Source of the DNA: Comamonadaceae bacterium
GTDB taxonomy: Bacteria > Pseudomonadota > Gammaproteobacteria > Burkholderiales > Burkholderiaceae_C
NCBI GenBank assembly: GCA_947372005.1
Contig: CANBRV010000174.1
Span: 1 to 5,117, forward strand
Direction: 5' to 3'
Length of the DNA stretch: 5,117 nt
Both the position numbers and the translations under genes were made by a program. This document shows, in pieces, positions 1 through 5,117 of this stretch. Under the pieces are notes generated by a model. That model made no database searches and was not told the DNA's origin. It worked only from the letters and a program-made list of their open reading frames with translations. Within the stretch, counting starts at the first letter, position 1; the number at the start of each line of letters is the position of its first letter.

Positions 1-145
1 GGTCGTACGCTTTGGCTTGGCCACCAAATTTGGCTGCCAAAACAGTGGTAATAGCCGCTGTCAGTGTTGTCTTGCCGTGGTCAACGTGTCCAATTGTCCC
101 TACGTTCACGTGGGGCTTGGTGCGTTCAAATTTTTCTTTTGCCAT
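1..145 (-). CDS. tuf: Elongation factor Tu, N-terminal fragment (partial, cut by window edge)
   Basis: EF-Tu is the cytoplasmic GTPase that carries aminoacyl-tRNA to the ribosomal A site. The window holds 48 codons from the start, and the gene runs off the low-coordinate edge, so only the beginning of the G domain is visible. The protein opens [20 protein letters not shown], and the P-loop GHVDHGKT (residues 19-26) is intact, followed by [16 protein letters not shown]. This is diagnostic of bacterial EF-Tu; the IF2, SelB and EF-G families differ here. The start is fixed by the conserved N-terminus and by a Shine-Dalgarno AAGGAAG (151-157 on this strand) with 7 nt between AGGA and the ATG. It follows fusA after 130 nt, as the last gene of a str operon (tufA position). 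Many proteobacteria carry a second tuf copy, so which copy this is rests on context only. The rest of the gene is unseen, so its integrity cannot be judged. Confidence 0.97.
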   Translation of the reverse strand, partial: MAKEKFERTKPHVNVGTIGHVDHGKTTLTAAITTVLAAKFGGQAKAYD

Positions 146-275
146 GATGGCTTCCTTTTCAATTAAGAGCAATGCCCGTGGTTAGGTTTAACGTCTGCAT
201 CACATCACGTATCACCTGCCACGGGCAGCAAGCGGTGTGTGATCGCAGACAACTAAAAACTAAATCGCTGTCGCC
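146..275 (-). promoter_or_regulatory. fusA-tuf intercistronic leader with two competing RNA folds
   Basis: This 130-nt spacer precedes tuf. Fold A pairs 219-227 with 173-181 (TGCCCGTGG with CCACGGGCA, 9 bp perfect), with further inner pairing AGGT/ACCT (214-217 with 184-187) and ACGT/ACGT (207-210 with 191-194). Fold B pairs 238-250 with 193-204 (GTCTGC-G-ATCACA with TGTGATGCAGAC, 12 bp with one bulged G at 244). It leaves room for a small hairpin, CTGCC-CGT-GGCAG, at 216-228. A and B interleave, so they are mutually exclusive unless they form a pseudoknot. The tuf Shine-Dalgarno lies just downstream of A at 151-157 and is not itself paired in either fold. A regulatory role is inference. EF-Tu synthesis is known to be under separate control within the str operon of enteric bacteria, but I see no sequence match to those elements. 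Confidence 0.45.
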
Positions 276-2378
276 TTACTTAGCACGAGCAGACATAATG
301 GCTTCCGACACATTTTTCGGCGCTTCCGAATAGTGCTTGAATTCCATCGAATAAGTAGCTCGGCCTTGTGACATCGAACGCAGCGTAGTGGAATAGCCAA
401 ACATTTCAGACAATGGCACTTCAGCGCGAATCGCCTTACCACCACCAACCATGTCTTCCATCCCTTGCACCATACCGCGACGGCTTGACAAATCACCCAT
501 CACGTTACCCGCATAGTCTTCTGGCGTCTCAACTTCCACGGACATCATCGGCTCAAGAATAACAGGGCTTGCTTTACGGCAACCTTCTTTGAAACCAAAG
601 ATAGCAGCCATTTTGAACGCCAATTCGTTCGAGTCAACGTCGTGGTACGAACCGAAGTGCAATGTGACCTTCACGTCTACAACTGGGTAGTTAGCCAAAA
701 CGCCTTGCGTCACGGCTTCCATAATGCCTTTTTCCACCGCTGGGATGTACTCACGTGGCACCACACCACCCTTGATCGCATCGATAAACTCAATGCCTTT
801 GCCCATTTCGTTAGGCTCAATCTTGAGCACAACGTGGCCGTATTGACCTTTACCGCCAGACTGACGCACAAACTTGCCTTCTGCATCTTCCACTGTCTTG
901 CGGATGGTTTCACGGTACGACACTTGAGGCTTACCGACATTCGCCTCCACGCCAAATTCGCGCTTCATACGGTCAACAATAATCTCAAGGTGCAACTCAC
1001 CCATACCAGCAATGATGGTCTGACCAGACTCTTCGTCTGTGCGAACGCGGAACGATGGATCTTCTTGCGCCAAGCGATTCAGGGCAATGCCCATCTTCTC
1101 TTGGTCAGCCTTTGTCTTTGGCTCCACAGCCTGAGCAATCACGGGCTCAGGGAACACCATCTTCTCCAACGTCACGATGCTATCTGGATCGCACAAAGTC
1201 TCGCCTGTGATCACATCCTTCAGACCGATACAAGCAGCGATGTCGCCAGCCACAATTTCGTCGACCGATTCGCGCTCATTCGCGTGCATTTGCACGATAC
1301 GACCAATACGCTCTTTACGACCTTTGATCGGGTTGTAAACACTGTCGCCAGATTTCAAAACACCCGAGTACACACGCACAAATGTCAGCTGACCAACAAA
1401 CGGATCAGTCATTAACTTGAATGCAAGCGCAGAGAACTTCTCTTTATCGTCTGCCTTGCGTGTTGTTGGCTGCTCATTTTCATCCATACAAGTCACAGGA
1501 GGAATATCCACCGGGCTTGGCATGTATTCAACGACCGCATCTAGCATGGCTTGCACGCCCTTGTTTTTGAACGCAGAGCCGCACAGCATAGGCTGGATTT
1601 CACTGGCGATCGTACGCTGACGAATGGCCGCTTTGATTTCTTCTTCGGTCAGCTCGCCACCTTCCAAATACTTGTTCATCAGCTCTTCAGACGCTTCAGC
1701 AGCCGCCTCAACGAGCTTCTCGCGGAACTCATTAGCCTTGTCGACCAAGTCAGCGGGAATGTCGCCGTATGTGAACGTCACGCCTTTATCAGCCTCGCTC
1801 CACAAAATCGACTTCATTTTGACAAGGTCAACCACGCCAGCAAAGCCTTCTTCCGCACCGATTGGGATCTGGAGCGGCACCGGATTAGCCTTCAAGCGCA
1901 ACTTCATCTGGTCATAGACCTTGAAGAAGTTTGCACCCGTACGGTCCATTTTGTTGACAAAAGCCAAACGCGGCACTTTGTACTTGTTAGCCTGGCGCCA
2001 AACAGTCTCAGACTGCGGCTGCACGCCGCCCACGGCGCAGTACACCATGCACGCGCCGTCAAGCACGCGCATTGAGCGCTCAACTTCAATCGTGAAGTCA
2101 ACGTGTCCAGGGGTATCAATGATGTTAATACGGTGCTGGTCAAAGCTTTTACTCATGCCAGACCAGAAGCAAGTGGTGGCAGCAGACGTGATCGTGATCC
2201 CGCGCTCTTGCTCTTGCTCCATCCAGTCCATGGTGGCCGCGCCATCATGCACCTCACCAATTTTGTGGTTCACGCCCGTGTAGAAAAGCACACGTTCGGT
2301 TGTGGTTGTTTTGCCTGCATCAATGTGTGCAGAGATTCCGATATTGCGGTAGCGTTCAATGGGGGTGGCGCGTGCCAT
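276..2378 (-). CDS. fusA: Elongation factor G
   Basis: EF-G is the GTPase that translocates tRNAs and mRNA through the ribosome and, with RRF, helps recycle ribosomes. The protein is 700 aa, close to the 704 of E. coli. The GTPase motifs are complete: P-loop AHIDAGKT (17-24), switch I RGITI (59-63), DTPGH (88-92, with the catalytic His92), NKMD (142-145) and GSAFKNKG (267-274). Domains II and III follow (about 290-480, including GMGELHLEI), then domain IV with GGKGQYGHV and the tip loop SYHDVDSNE that enters the decoding site, then domain V with the conserved GRATYSMEF near the end. The ATG at 2378 is chosen because the family starts [24 protein letters not shown] and a Shine-Dalgarno lies 7 nt ahead. 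An in-frame ATG at 2429 would add 17 residues with no family counterpart. It lies 71 nt after rpsG and 130 nt before tuf, as the third gene of the str operon. No key residue is missing. The spacing of motifs and the str context make the elongation paralogue much likelier than EF-G2. Confidence 0.98.
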   Translation of the reverse strand: MARATPIERYRNIGISAHIDAGKTTTTERVLFYTGVNHKIGEVHDGAATMDWMEQEQERGITITSAATTCFWSGMSKSFDQHRINIIDTPGHVDFTIEVERSMRVLDGACMVYCAVGGVQPQSETVWRQANKYKVPRLAFVNKMDRTGANFFKVYDQMKLRLKANPVPLQIPIGAEEGFAGVVDLVKMKSILWSEADKGVTFTYGDIPADLVDKANEFREKLVEAAAEASEELMNKYLEGGELTEEEIKAAIRQRTIASEIQPMLCGSAFKNKGVQAMLDAVVEYMPSPVDIPPVTCMDENEQPTTRKADDKEKFSALAFKLMTDPFVGQLTFVRVYSGVLKSGDSVYNPIKGRKERIGRIVQMHANERESVDEIVAGDIAACIGLKDVITGETLCDPDSIVTLEKMVFPEPVIAQAVEPKTKADQEKMGIALNRLAQEDPSFRVRTDEESGQTIIAGMGELHLEIIVDRMKREFGVEANVGKPQVSYRETIRKTVEDAEGKFVRQSGGKGQYGHVVLKIEPNEMGKGIEFIDAIKGGVVPREYIPAVEKGIMEAVTQGVLANYPVVDVKVTLHFGSYHDVDSNELAFKMAAIFGFKEGCRKASPVILEPMMSVEVETPEDYAGNVMGDLSSRRGMVQGMEDMVGGGKAIRAEVPLSEMFGYSTTLRSMSQGRATYSMEFKHYSEAPKNVSEAIMSARAK

Positions 2379-2385
2379 AATTTTT

Positions 2386-2391
2386 TCCTTT
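2386..2391 (-). promoter_or_regulatory. fusA Shine-Dalgarno site that decides the start codon
   Basis: On the minus strand the sequence is AAAGGA followed by seven nucleotides (AAAAATT) and the ATG at 2378. Its position supports the 700-aa start and not the upstream in-frame ATG at 2429. It sits between the foot of the 2397-2424 hairpin and the start codon. Confidence 0.8.
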
Positions 2392-2396
2392 AAAGC

Positions 2397-2424
2397 TGCA
2401 AACAACCCACATGGGTCGCTTGCA
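2397..2424 (-). promoter_or_regulatory. 12-bp RNA hairpin just upstream of the fusA ribosome-binding site
   Basis: In the transcript, UGCAAGCGACCC (2424-2413) pairs with GGGUUGUUUGCA (2408-2397) around an AUGU loop (2412-2409). All twelve positions pair, two of them as G-U wobbles. On the opposite strand those two become C-A mismatches, so the full stem exists only in the direction of the operon's transcript. Its foot is 18 nt from the fusA start, right above the Shine-Dalgarno. No U-tract follows, so it is not a typical intrinsic terminator. It could tune fusA initiation, act as an mRNA processing site or affect coupling to rpsG; which of these is inference. Confidence 0.55.
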
Positions 2425-2449
2425 ATCAAGTGGTTTAGAAACGAATTTC

Positions 2450-2920
2450 TTAGAAGCGGAAATGCGAGAACGCTTTATTGGCTTCAGCCATGCGGTGAAC
2501 TTCATCACGCTTCTTCATAGCTCCGCCGCGACCCTCAGTCGCCTCAAGCAACTCATTGCACAAACGCTGCGCCATAGATTTCTCGCTACGCTTGCGTGCA
2601 GCTTCTTTAATCCAGCGCATAGACAAAGCCAAGCGGCGCACAGGGCGCACTTCGACTGGGACTTGGTAGTTTGCACCACCAACACGGCGGGACTTCACTT
2701 CAACCATTGGCTTGACGTTGTCAATAGCCAAGGCGAAAGCCTCCATTGGCGGCTTTCCAGTTTTCTTTTCCATTGCTTCAAGCGCGCCATAAATGATGCG
2801 CTCTGCAACTGCTTTTTTACCGCTTTCCATAATCACATTCATGAATTTGGAGAGCTCGATATTGCCAAATTTTGGGTCCGGCAGAATAATACGTTTAGGG
2901 ACTTCGCGACGACGTGGCAT
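2450..2920 (-). CDS. rpsG: 30S ribosomal protein S7
   Basis: S7 is a primary 16S rRNA-binding protein that nucleates assembly of the 30S head and lines the E-site mRNA exit region. The protein is 156 aa, the usual short bacterial form. It starts [10 protein letters not shown] and shows the S7 core helix region [20 protein letters not shown] (26-45), the RNA-binding beta-hairpin region [18 protein letters not shown] (75-92), the basic stretch [10 protein letters not shown], and the family-typical end [10 protein letters not shown]. The start is supported by a good Shine-Dalgarno, AGAGGTGA at 2925-2932, with 7 nt between GAGG and the ATG. It is the second gene of the str operon, 152 nt after rpsL and 71 nt before fusA. 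In E. coli, S7 represses the operon by binding the rpsL-rpsG spacer; the structured spacer here is compatible with such control but does not prove it. The gene looks intact. Confidence 0.98.
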   Translation of the reverse strand: MPRRREVPKRIILPDPKFGNIELSKFMNVIMESGKKAVAERIIYGALEAMEKKTGKPPMEAFALAIDNVKPMVEVKSRRVGGANYQVPVEVRPVRRLALSMRWIKEAARKRSEKSMAQRLCNELLEATEGRGGAMKKRDEVHRMAEANKAFSHFRF

Positions 2921-3072
2921 GGTTTCACCTCTTAAATCTTGCTTCAGTGGATGCGCTTTTGCGCAATCAACAGGTCATAAGACCTTCACTTACTCGATTC
3001 GCCTTCGACATTGAAGGTTGGAATCACTACGTTATTTTTGCGCCACGCAAAAATAACACCTGAAATACATTT
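2921..3072 (-). promoter_or_regulatory. rpsL-rpsG intercistronic region with four hairpins; candidate S7 autoregulatory site
   Basis: This 152-nt spacer carries four inverted repeats in transcript order: 3057-3031 (12-bp perfect stem, 3-nt loop), 3017-3002 (CCTTC/GAAGG, 6-nt loop), 2985-2972 (AGGTC/GACCT, UUAU loop) and 2965-2952 (TGCGC/GCGCA, AAAA loop). GAAGGT on the plus strand (3013-3018) could pair instead with ACCTTC (2982-2987), giving an alternative fold that breaks the second and third hairpins. In E. coli the equivalent spacer is the S7 translational operator. I infer the same kind of role by position; I do not recognise the E. coli structure itself. The rpsG Shine-Dalgarno (2925-2932) is 20 nt downstream of the last hairpin and appears unpaired. 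Confidence 0.45.
3031..3057. repeat. Perfect 12-bp inverted repeat 15 nt after the rpsL stop codon
   Basis: GTTATTTTTGCG (3031-3042) and CGCAAAAATAAC (3046-3057) are exact reverse complements separated by CCA. The stem is AT-rich in the middle and capped by CG pairs next to the loop. In the rpsL transcript direction no U-run follows (the next bases are GTAGTGATT), so it does not fit a standard intrinsic terminator. The paired A5/U5 tract is symmetric, so a similar hairpin would form from either strand. It could stabilise the 3' end of a processed rpsL message, or form part of the S7 control region. Confidence 0.75.
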
Positions 3073-3450
3073 TTATTTAGCTTTTGGCTTTTTTGCACCG
3101 TATTTGGAGCGTGATTGCTTGCGATCTTTCACGCCTTGCAAATCGAGCGATCCACGAACGATGTGGTAACGCACACCTGGCAAGTCTTTTACACGGCCGC
3201 CGCGAACTAACACGACGCTATGCTCTTGCAAGTTGTGTCCCTCACCGCCAATGTAAGAAATCACCTCAAAACCGTTGGTTAAACGGACTTTGGCAACCTT
3301 ACGCAGAGCGGAGTTAGGCTTTTTAGGTGTCGTTGTATAGACACGAGTGCAGACGCCACGGCGCTGCGGTGAGTTCTGCATCGCAGGACTCTTGGACTTG
3401 ACGGTTTCCACCTCTCGTCCATGGCGAATCAATTGATTGATAGTTGGCAT
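3073..3450 (-). CDS. rpsL: 30S ribosomal protein S12
   Basis: S12 sits at the decoding centre of the 30S subunit, contacts helices 27 and 44 of 16S rRNA, and affects translational accuracy. The protein is 125 aa, one longer than E. coli S12 by my recollection. It has the invariant core [20 protein letters not shown] (30-49), [19 protein letters not shown] (60-78) and [14 protein letters not shown] (83-96). Lys43, Lys88 and Pro91, sites whose substitution gives streptomycin resistance in known bacteria, all have the wild-type residue. Asp89, the site modified by RimO in E. coli, is present. The start matches the family's MPTINQL opening. The Shine-Dalgarno is modest (AGGG at 3461-3464, 10 nt from the ATG). 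It is the first gene of the str operon and follows a 179-nt junction with a likely promoter. The N-terminal tail ([18 protein letters not shown]) differs from E. coli and resembles betaproteobacterial versions. Confidence 0.98.
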   Translation of the reverse strand: MPTINQLIRHGREVETVKSKSPAMQNSPQRRGVCTRVYTTTPKKPNSALRKVAKVRLTNGFEVISYIGGEGHNLQEHSVVLVRGGRVKDLPGVRYHIVRGSLDLQGVKDRKQSRSKYGAKKPKAK

Positions 3451-3473
3451 TGTTAAACGTCCCTAAACGCTAA

Positions 3474-3490
3474 AAGATTAGAATAATCTT
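3474..3490 (-). promoter_or_regulatory. Small hairpin in the rpsL leader
   Basis: AAGATTA-TTC-TAATCTT on the minus strand forms a 7-bp AT-rich stem ahead of the rpsL Shine-Dalgarno. Only two further U residues follow before AGCG, so a terminator or attenuator reading is weak. Its function is unknown. Confidence 0.35.
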
Positions 3491-3518
3491 CTCCGCCCCA
3501 AAAGCGGAAAAGCCTTCC

Positions 3519-3524
3519 ATTATA
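3519..3524 (-). promoter_or_regulatory. Likely -10 box of the str operon promoter
   Basis: The minus strand reads TATAAT, a perfect sigma-70 -10 hexamer, preceded by GGC. The best -35 candidate at 16-bp spacing is TGGCAA (3541-3546), which matches TTGACA at only three of six positions. An AT-rich patch (TTAAAAAT) lies in the spacer. Transcription would start near 3511-3513, giving an rpsL leader of about 60 nt. The position between two operons fits a promoter for highly expressed ribosomal genes. The weak -35 leaves real doubt, and activator or upstream-element help cannot be read from the sequence. Confidence 0.5.
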
Positions 3525-3581
3525 GCCATTTTTAACGGAGTTGCCACTGCAGGTGGCATTCAAGCGCTTCGTTTTACGAGG

Positions 3582-3619
3582 GCTTTTGCCGTTCACGAAC
3601 CGACATCATCGGCAAAAGC
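3582..3619 (-). terminator. 10-bp inverted repeat after the ABC ATPase gene; possible transcript end or 3' stabiliser
   Basis: GCTTTTGCCG (3619-3610 on the minus strand) pairs perfectly with CGGCAAAAGC (3591-3582) around an 18-nt loop, 10 nt after the ATPase stop codon. The position fits the end of the transporter operon. However, the bases after the stem are CCTCGTAAAACG, with no U-tract, so it lacks the second half of an intrinsic terminator. It may be a 3'-end stabilising hairpin or mark a factor-dependent terminator. The long loop also makes the fold less certain than the stem length suggests. Confidence 0.35.
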
Positions 3620-3629
3620 TATTTCAAAC

Positions 3630-4685
3630 TTAAATTCGCTTTTCAGTCACGGCATCAAACAAATGCACTTTATCGGCCTGAATAATGAGCCCAACAATGT
3701 CATCGGGCTGAACATTGGTACGGCCGTGCAGCACGACAACCAGCTGCGATTCGCCAACTTGCACCAGCAACTCTGTCTCTGCGCCCGTTGGCTCAACAAC
3801 GACAACTTTAGCCGAGACAGCACCCGGACCGACGGCACCAATACTGATATCAGTAGGACGAATGCCATAGTGGACGCCACGCCCCTCGGCGAGCGCCGCC
3901 TGCGGAACAGGCCACTGCGCGCCCTGCGCATTCACGCAAGCCATGCCAGCCGTTCCTTGCAGCACATTCATGGCTGGGGAGCCAATAAATTGCGCAACAA
4001 ACAGATTTTGCGGATGGTCAAATAGCTCTAGTGGTGTTCCGATTTGCTCAACGATACCGTCGTGCATCACCACAATACGATCCGCCATGGTCATGGCCTC
4101 AATTTGATCGTGCGTTACGTAAACCGTTGTCGTTTTTAAGCGCTGATGCAACGCCTTAATCTCGGCACGCATCGCAACCCGCAGCTTGGCGTCCAAGTTG
4201 GAAAGTGGCTCATCAAACAAAAACACTTTCGGGTCACGCACAATCGCTCGGCCCATGGCAACACGCTGACGCTGTCCACCTGATAACTCACGCGGAAAGC
4301 GATGCAACAGCGAGTCCAGATTCAAAATTTTGGCAGCACGATTCACGCGCTCGCTCGTCTCGCCTTGGTCAGCGTTGCGTAACTTCAGGCTAAATGCCAT
4401 GTTTTCACCGACCGTCATGTGCGGATATAGCGCATAGCTTTGGAACACCATGGCGATATCACGGTCCTTGGACTCCATATCGTTCACCACGGTGCTATCA
4501 ATCGAGATCTCGCCGCCTGTGATCTCCTCTAAGCCAGCCAGCATGCGTAGCAGCGTCGATTTACCGCAACCTGATGGCCCGACCAACACAACGAACTCGC
4601 CATCAGCAATATCAAAACTGATGCCATGAATGATTTTTGCCGCTCCAAATGATTTTTGGATATTGTTAAACGTTAGCGATGCCAT
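3630..4685 (-). CDS. Carbohydrate ABC transporter ATP-binding protein, MalK/UgpC family
   Basis: This is the cytoplasmic ATPase of a CUT1-type importer; it hydrolyses ATP as a dimer to drive uptake through the permease pair. The protein is 351 aa, close to UgpC (356) and MalK (371). Motifs are complete and fall at MalK-like positions: Walker [10 protein letters not shown] (36-44), Q-loop Gln82, signature LSGGQRQR (134-141), Walker B VFLFDE (154-159) with catalytic Glu159, D-loop SNLD (162-165) and switch His192. The C-terminal region (about 235-351) has the GIRPTDIS motif and a TOBE/OB-type regulatory fold, as in MalK. The start is backed by AGGA at 4694-4697, 8 nt from the ATG. It follows the permease gene by 27 nt, so the two are surely co-transcribed, and it appears to end the operon. 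Automated pipelines often name such proteins ugpC, but one ATPase of this family can serve several sugars. The substrate (disaccharide, polyol or glycerol-3-phosphate) cannot be read from this protein. Confidence 0.95.
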   Translation of the reverse strand: MASLTFNNIQKSFGAAKIIHGISFDIADGEFVVLVGPSGCGKSTLLRMLAGLEEITGGEISIDSTVVNDMESKDRDIAMVFQSYALYPHMTVGENMAFSLKLRNADQGETSERVNRAAKILNLDSLLHRFPRELSGGQRQRVAMGRAIVRDPKVFLFDEPLSNLDAKLRVAMRAEIKALHQRLKTTTVYVTHDQIEAMTMADRIVVMHDGIVEQIGTPLELFDHPQNLFVAQFIGSPAMNVLQGTAGMACVNAQGAQWPVPQAALAEGRGVHYGIRPTDISIGAVGPGAVSAKVVVVEPTGAETELLVQVGESQLVVVLHGRTNVQPDDIVGLIIQADKVHLFDAVTEKRI

Positions 4686-4712
4686 GAGTTTGTTCCTAAA
4701 TTCTTAAATCGC

Positions 4713-5117
4713 TTAGCTCTTCACGGCGCCAGCCGTCAGTCCAGAGACCATATAGCGTTTGAAGGTGTAATAAATAGCAGCAGGGGGCAAAGCGTAAACG
4801 CAGCCAGTCGCCATTAACACCTCCCATGGAGAGTCATCAGAGCCCAAAAAATTCCCTAATGCCACTGAAAGTGTCAAGTCCGACTCTTTAGAGAGTAATA
4901 AAAACGCATACAGATATTCGTTCCACGCTAGCAGTAGCGAATAAATCCCCACCGCCACCATCGAGGGGACCATCAGCGGCAAATACACCAAACGAAACAG
5001 CTGAAGCGGCGTTGCGCCATCCATACGAGCAGCCTCATCAAGCTCAAATGGCAATTTATCAGAGGCTTGTTTAAGCACCCAAATGCAATACGGCGAAGCA
5101 ATCGTGACCATCGCCAA
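4713..5117 (-). CDS. Carbohydrate ABC transporter permease, MalG-like (partial, C-terminal 134 residues)
   Basis: This is the inner-membrane permease subunit of a CUT1 sugar importer; only its C-terminal part is inside the window, and the 5' end lies beyond 5117. The EAA loop that docks on the ATPase is clear: ELDEAARMDGATPLQLFRLV, followed by YLPLMVP, matching the EAAxxDGAxxxxxFxxIxLPxxxP pattern. After it come a hydrophobic membrane segment (SMVAVGIYSLLLAWNEYLYAFLLL), a periplasmic stretch (about SKESDLTLSVALGNFLGSDDSPWE) and a last membrane segment (VLMATGCVYALPPAAIYYTF). The end, KRYMVSGLTAGAVKS, has the basic residues and GLTAGAVK tail typical of MalG-type permeases. The first codon in view is TTG and should be read as an internal leucine, not a start. 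The ATPase gene follows after 27 nt. The tail and AWNEYLYAFLLL resemble permeases annotated for sugars and sugar alcohols, but the substrate is not determinable here. Confidence 0.94.
   Translation of the reverse strand: MAMVTIASPYCIWVLKQASDKLPFELDEAARMDGATPLQLFRLVYLPLMVPSMVAVGIYSLLLAWNEYLYAFLLLSKESDLTLSVALGNFLGSDDSPWEVLMATGCVYALPPAAIYYTFKRYMVSGLTAGAVKS

Larger units (their letters stand above)
3451..3629 (-). other. Junction between sugar ABC operon and str operon, rich in inverted repeats
   Basis: This 179-nt non-coding stretch separates the ABC ATPase stop from rpsL. Besides the hairpin at 3582-3619 and the promoter box at 3519-3524 (listed separately), it has a 6-bp stem TGCCAC/GTGGCA (3542-3547 with 3553-3558), a 5-bp stem TCCGC/GCGGA (3492-3496 with 3504-3508) and a 7-bp stem AAGATTA/TAATCTT with a 3-nt loop (3474-3480 with 3484-3490). 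The last two would lie in the str mRNA leader if transcription starts near 3512. I see no open reading frame with support and no tRNA. Confidence 0.6.

Noticed and set aside
642..1415. 257-residue open frame on the plus strand opposite fusA
   Set aside because: It is fully antisense to a conserved gene, its composition (many His, Leu, Asn, Arg) is what reversed codons of an abundant protein give, and it shows no recognisable domain.
2379..2429. In-frame upstream ATG at 2429 that would make EF-G 717 aa
   Set aside because: The extra 17 residues (MIASDPCG..., ending ...KEKI) have no counterpart in EF-G as I know it, the stretch covers the intercistronic hairpin, and a good Shine-Dalgarno sits in front of the ATG at 2378.
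2411..2935. 174-residue open frame on the plus strand opposite rpsG
   Set aside because: It lies over the whole of rpsG on the other strand with no recognisable protein motif. It is best read as an antisense shadow.
3084..3317. 77-residue plus-strand frame opposite rpsL
   Set aside because: It is antisense to a highly conserved gene and has no motif supporting a real product.
3449..3460. 12-mer ATTGTTAAACGT shared with 4662-4673 near the ATPase start
   Set aside because: One shared 12-mer is about what chance gives in 5 kb. The second copy lies inside coding sequence and the flanks do not match.
3474..3490. rpsL leader hairpin as an intrinsic attenuator
   Set aside because: The 7-bp stem is almost all A-T and only two additional U residues follow, so termination is not convincing.
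5112..5117. TTG codon at the window edge as the permease start
   Set aside because: A MalG-type permease is about 270-300 aa and the visible part begins just before the EAA loop, so the TTG is an internal Leu codon of a gene cut by the window.
1..5117. CRISPR array, insertion sequence, tRNA or mobile-element ends
   Set aside because: I saw no evenly spaced direct repeats, no transposase or integrase frames, no terminal inverted repeats with target duplications and no tRNA-like cloverleaf. All coding space is taken by core genes and the transporter.

Overview
This window reads as a stretch of core chromosome from a betaproteobacterium, most likely Burkholderiales and closest in feel to Comamonadaceae. 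The basis is my recollection of protein sequences, not a search: the EF-G segment around residues 107-160 ([16 protein letters not shown], then [11 protein letters not shown]), the S12 N-terminal region (HGREVE, then [19 protein letters not shown]) and the EF-Tu N-terminus [20 protein letters not shown]. Base composition looks balanced rather than strongly GC-rich. All five genes lie on the minus strand, so the window is read from its high-coordinate end to its low-coordinate end.

Region 1 (5117 to 3630): the tail of a carbohydrate ABC importer operon. It holds the C-terminal part of a MalG-type permease (cut by the window edge) and, 27 nt downstream, a complete MalK/UgpC-type ATPase. The solute-binding protein and the second permease would be expected beyond position 5117.

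Region 2 (3629 to 3451): a 179-nt junction between the transporter operon and the ribosomal operon. It holds several inverted repeats and a perfect TATAAT box, which probably marks the promoter of the next operon.

Region 3 (3450 to 1): the classical str operon in canonical order, rpsL (S12), rpsG (S7), fusA (EF-G) and tuf (EF-Tu, only its first 48 codons). S12 and S7 build the 30S subunit. EF-Tu and EF-G drive aminoacyl-tRNA delivery and translocation, so the operon co-produces ribosome parts and the factors that run them. All four coding regions look intact and conserved.

The genes themselves are ordinary. I do not see an undescribed system such as a defence island, CRISPR array, mobile element or novel gene. 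The features most worth a second look are in the three spacers inside the str operon. Each holds substantial inverted repeats: a run of four hairpins between rpsL and rpsG led by a perfect 12-bp stem; a 12-bp hairpin before fusA that is complete only in the transcribed direction; and two mutually exclusive folds before tuf. These are candidates for post-transcriptional control. The position of a sugar importer directly upstream of rpsL, where I would expect the rpoBC side of the cluster, is the other notable point.
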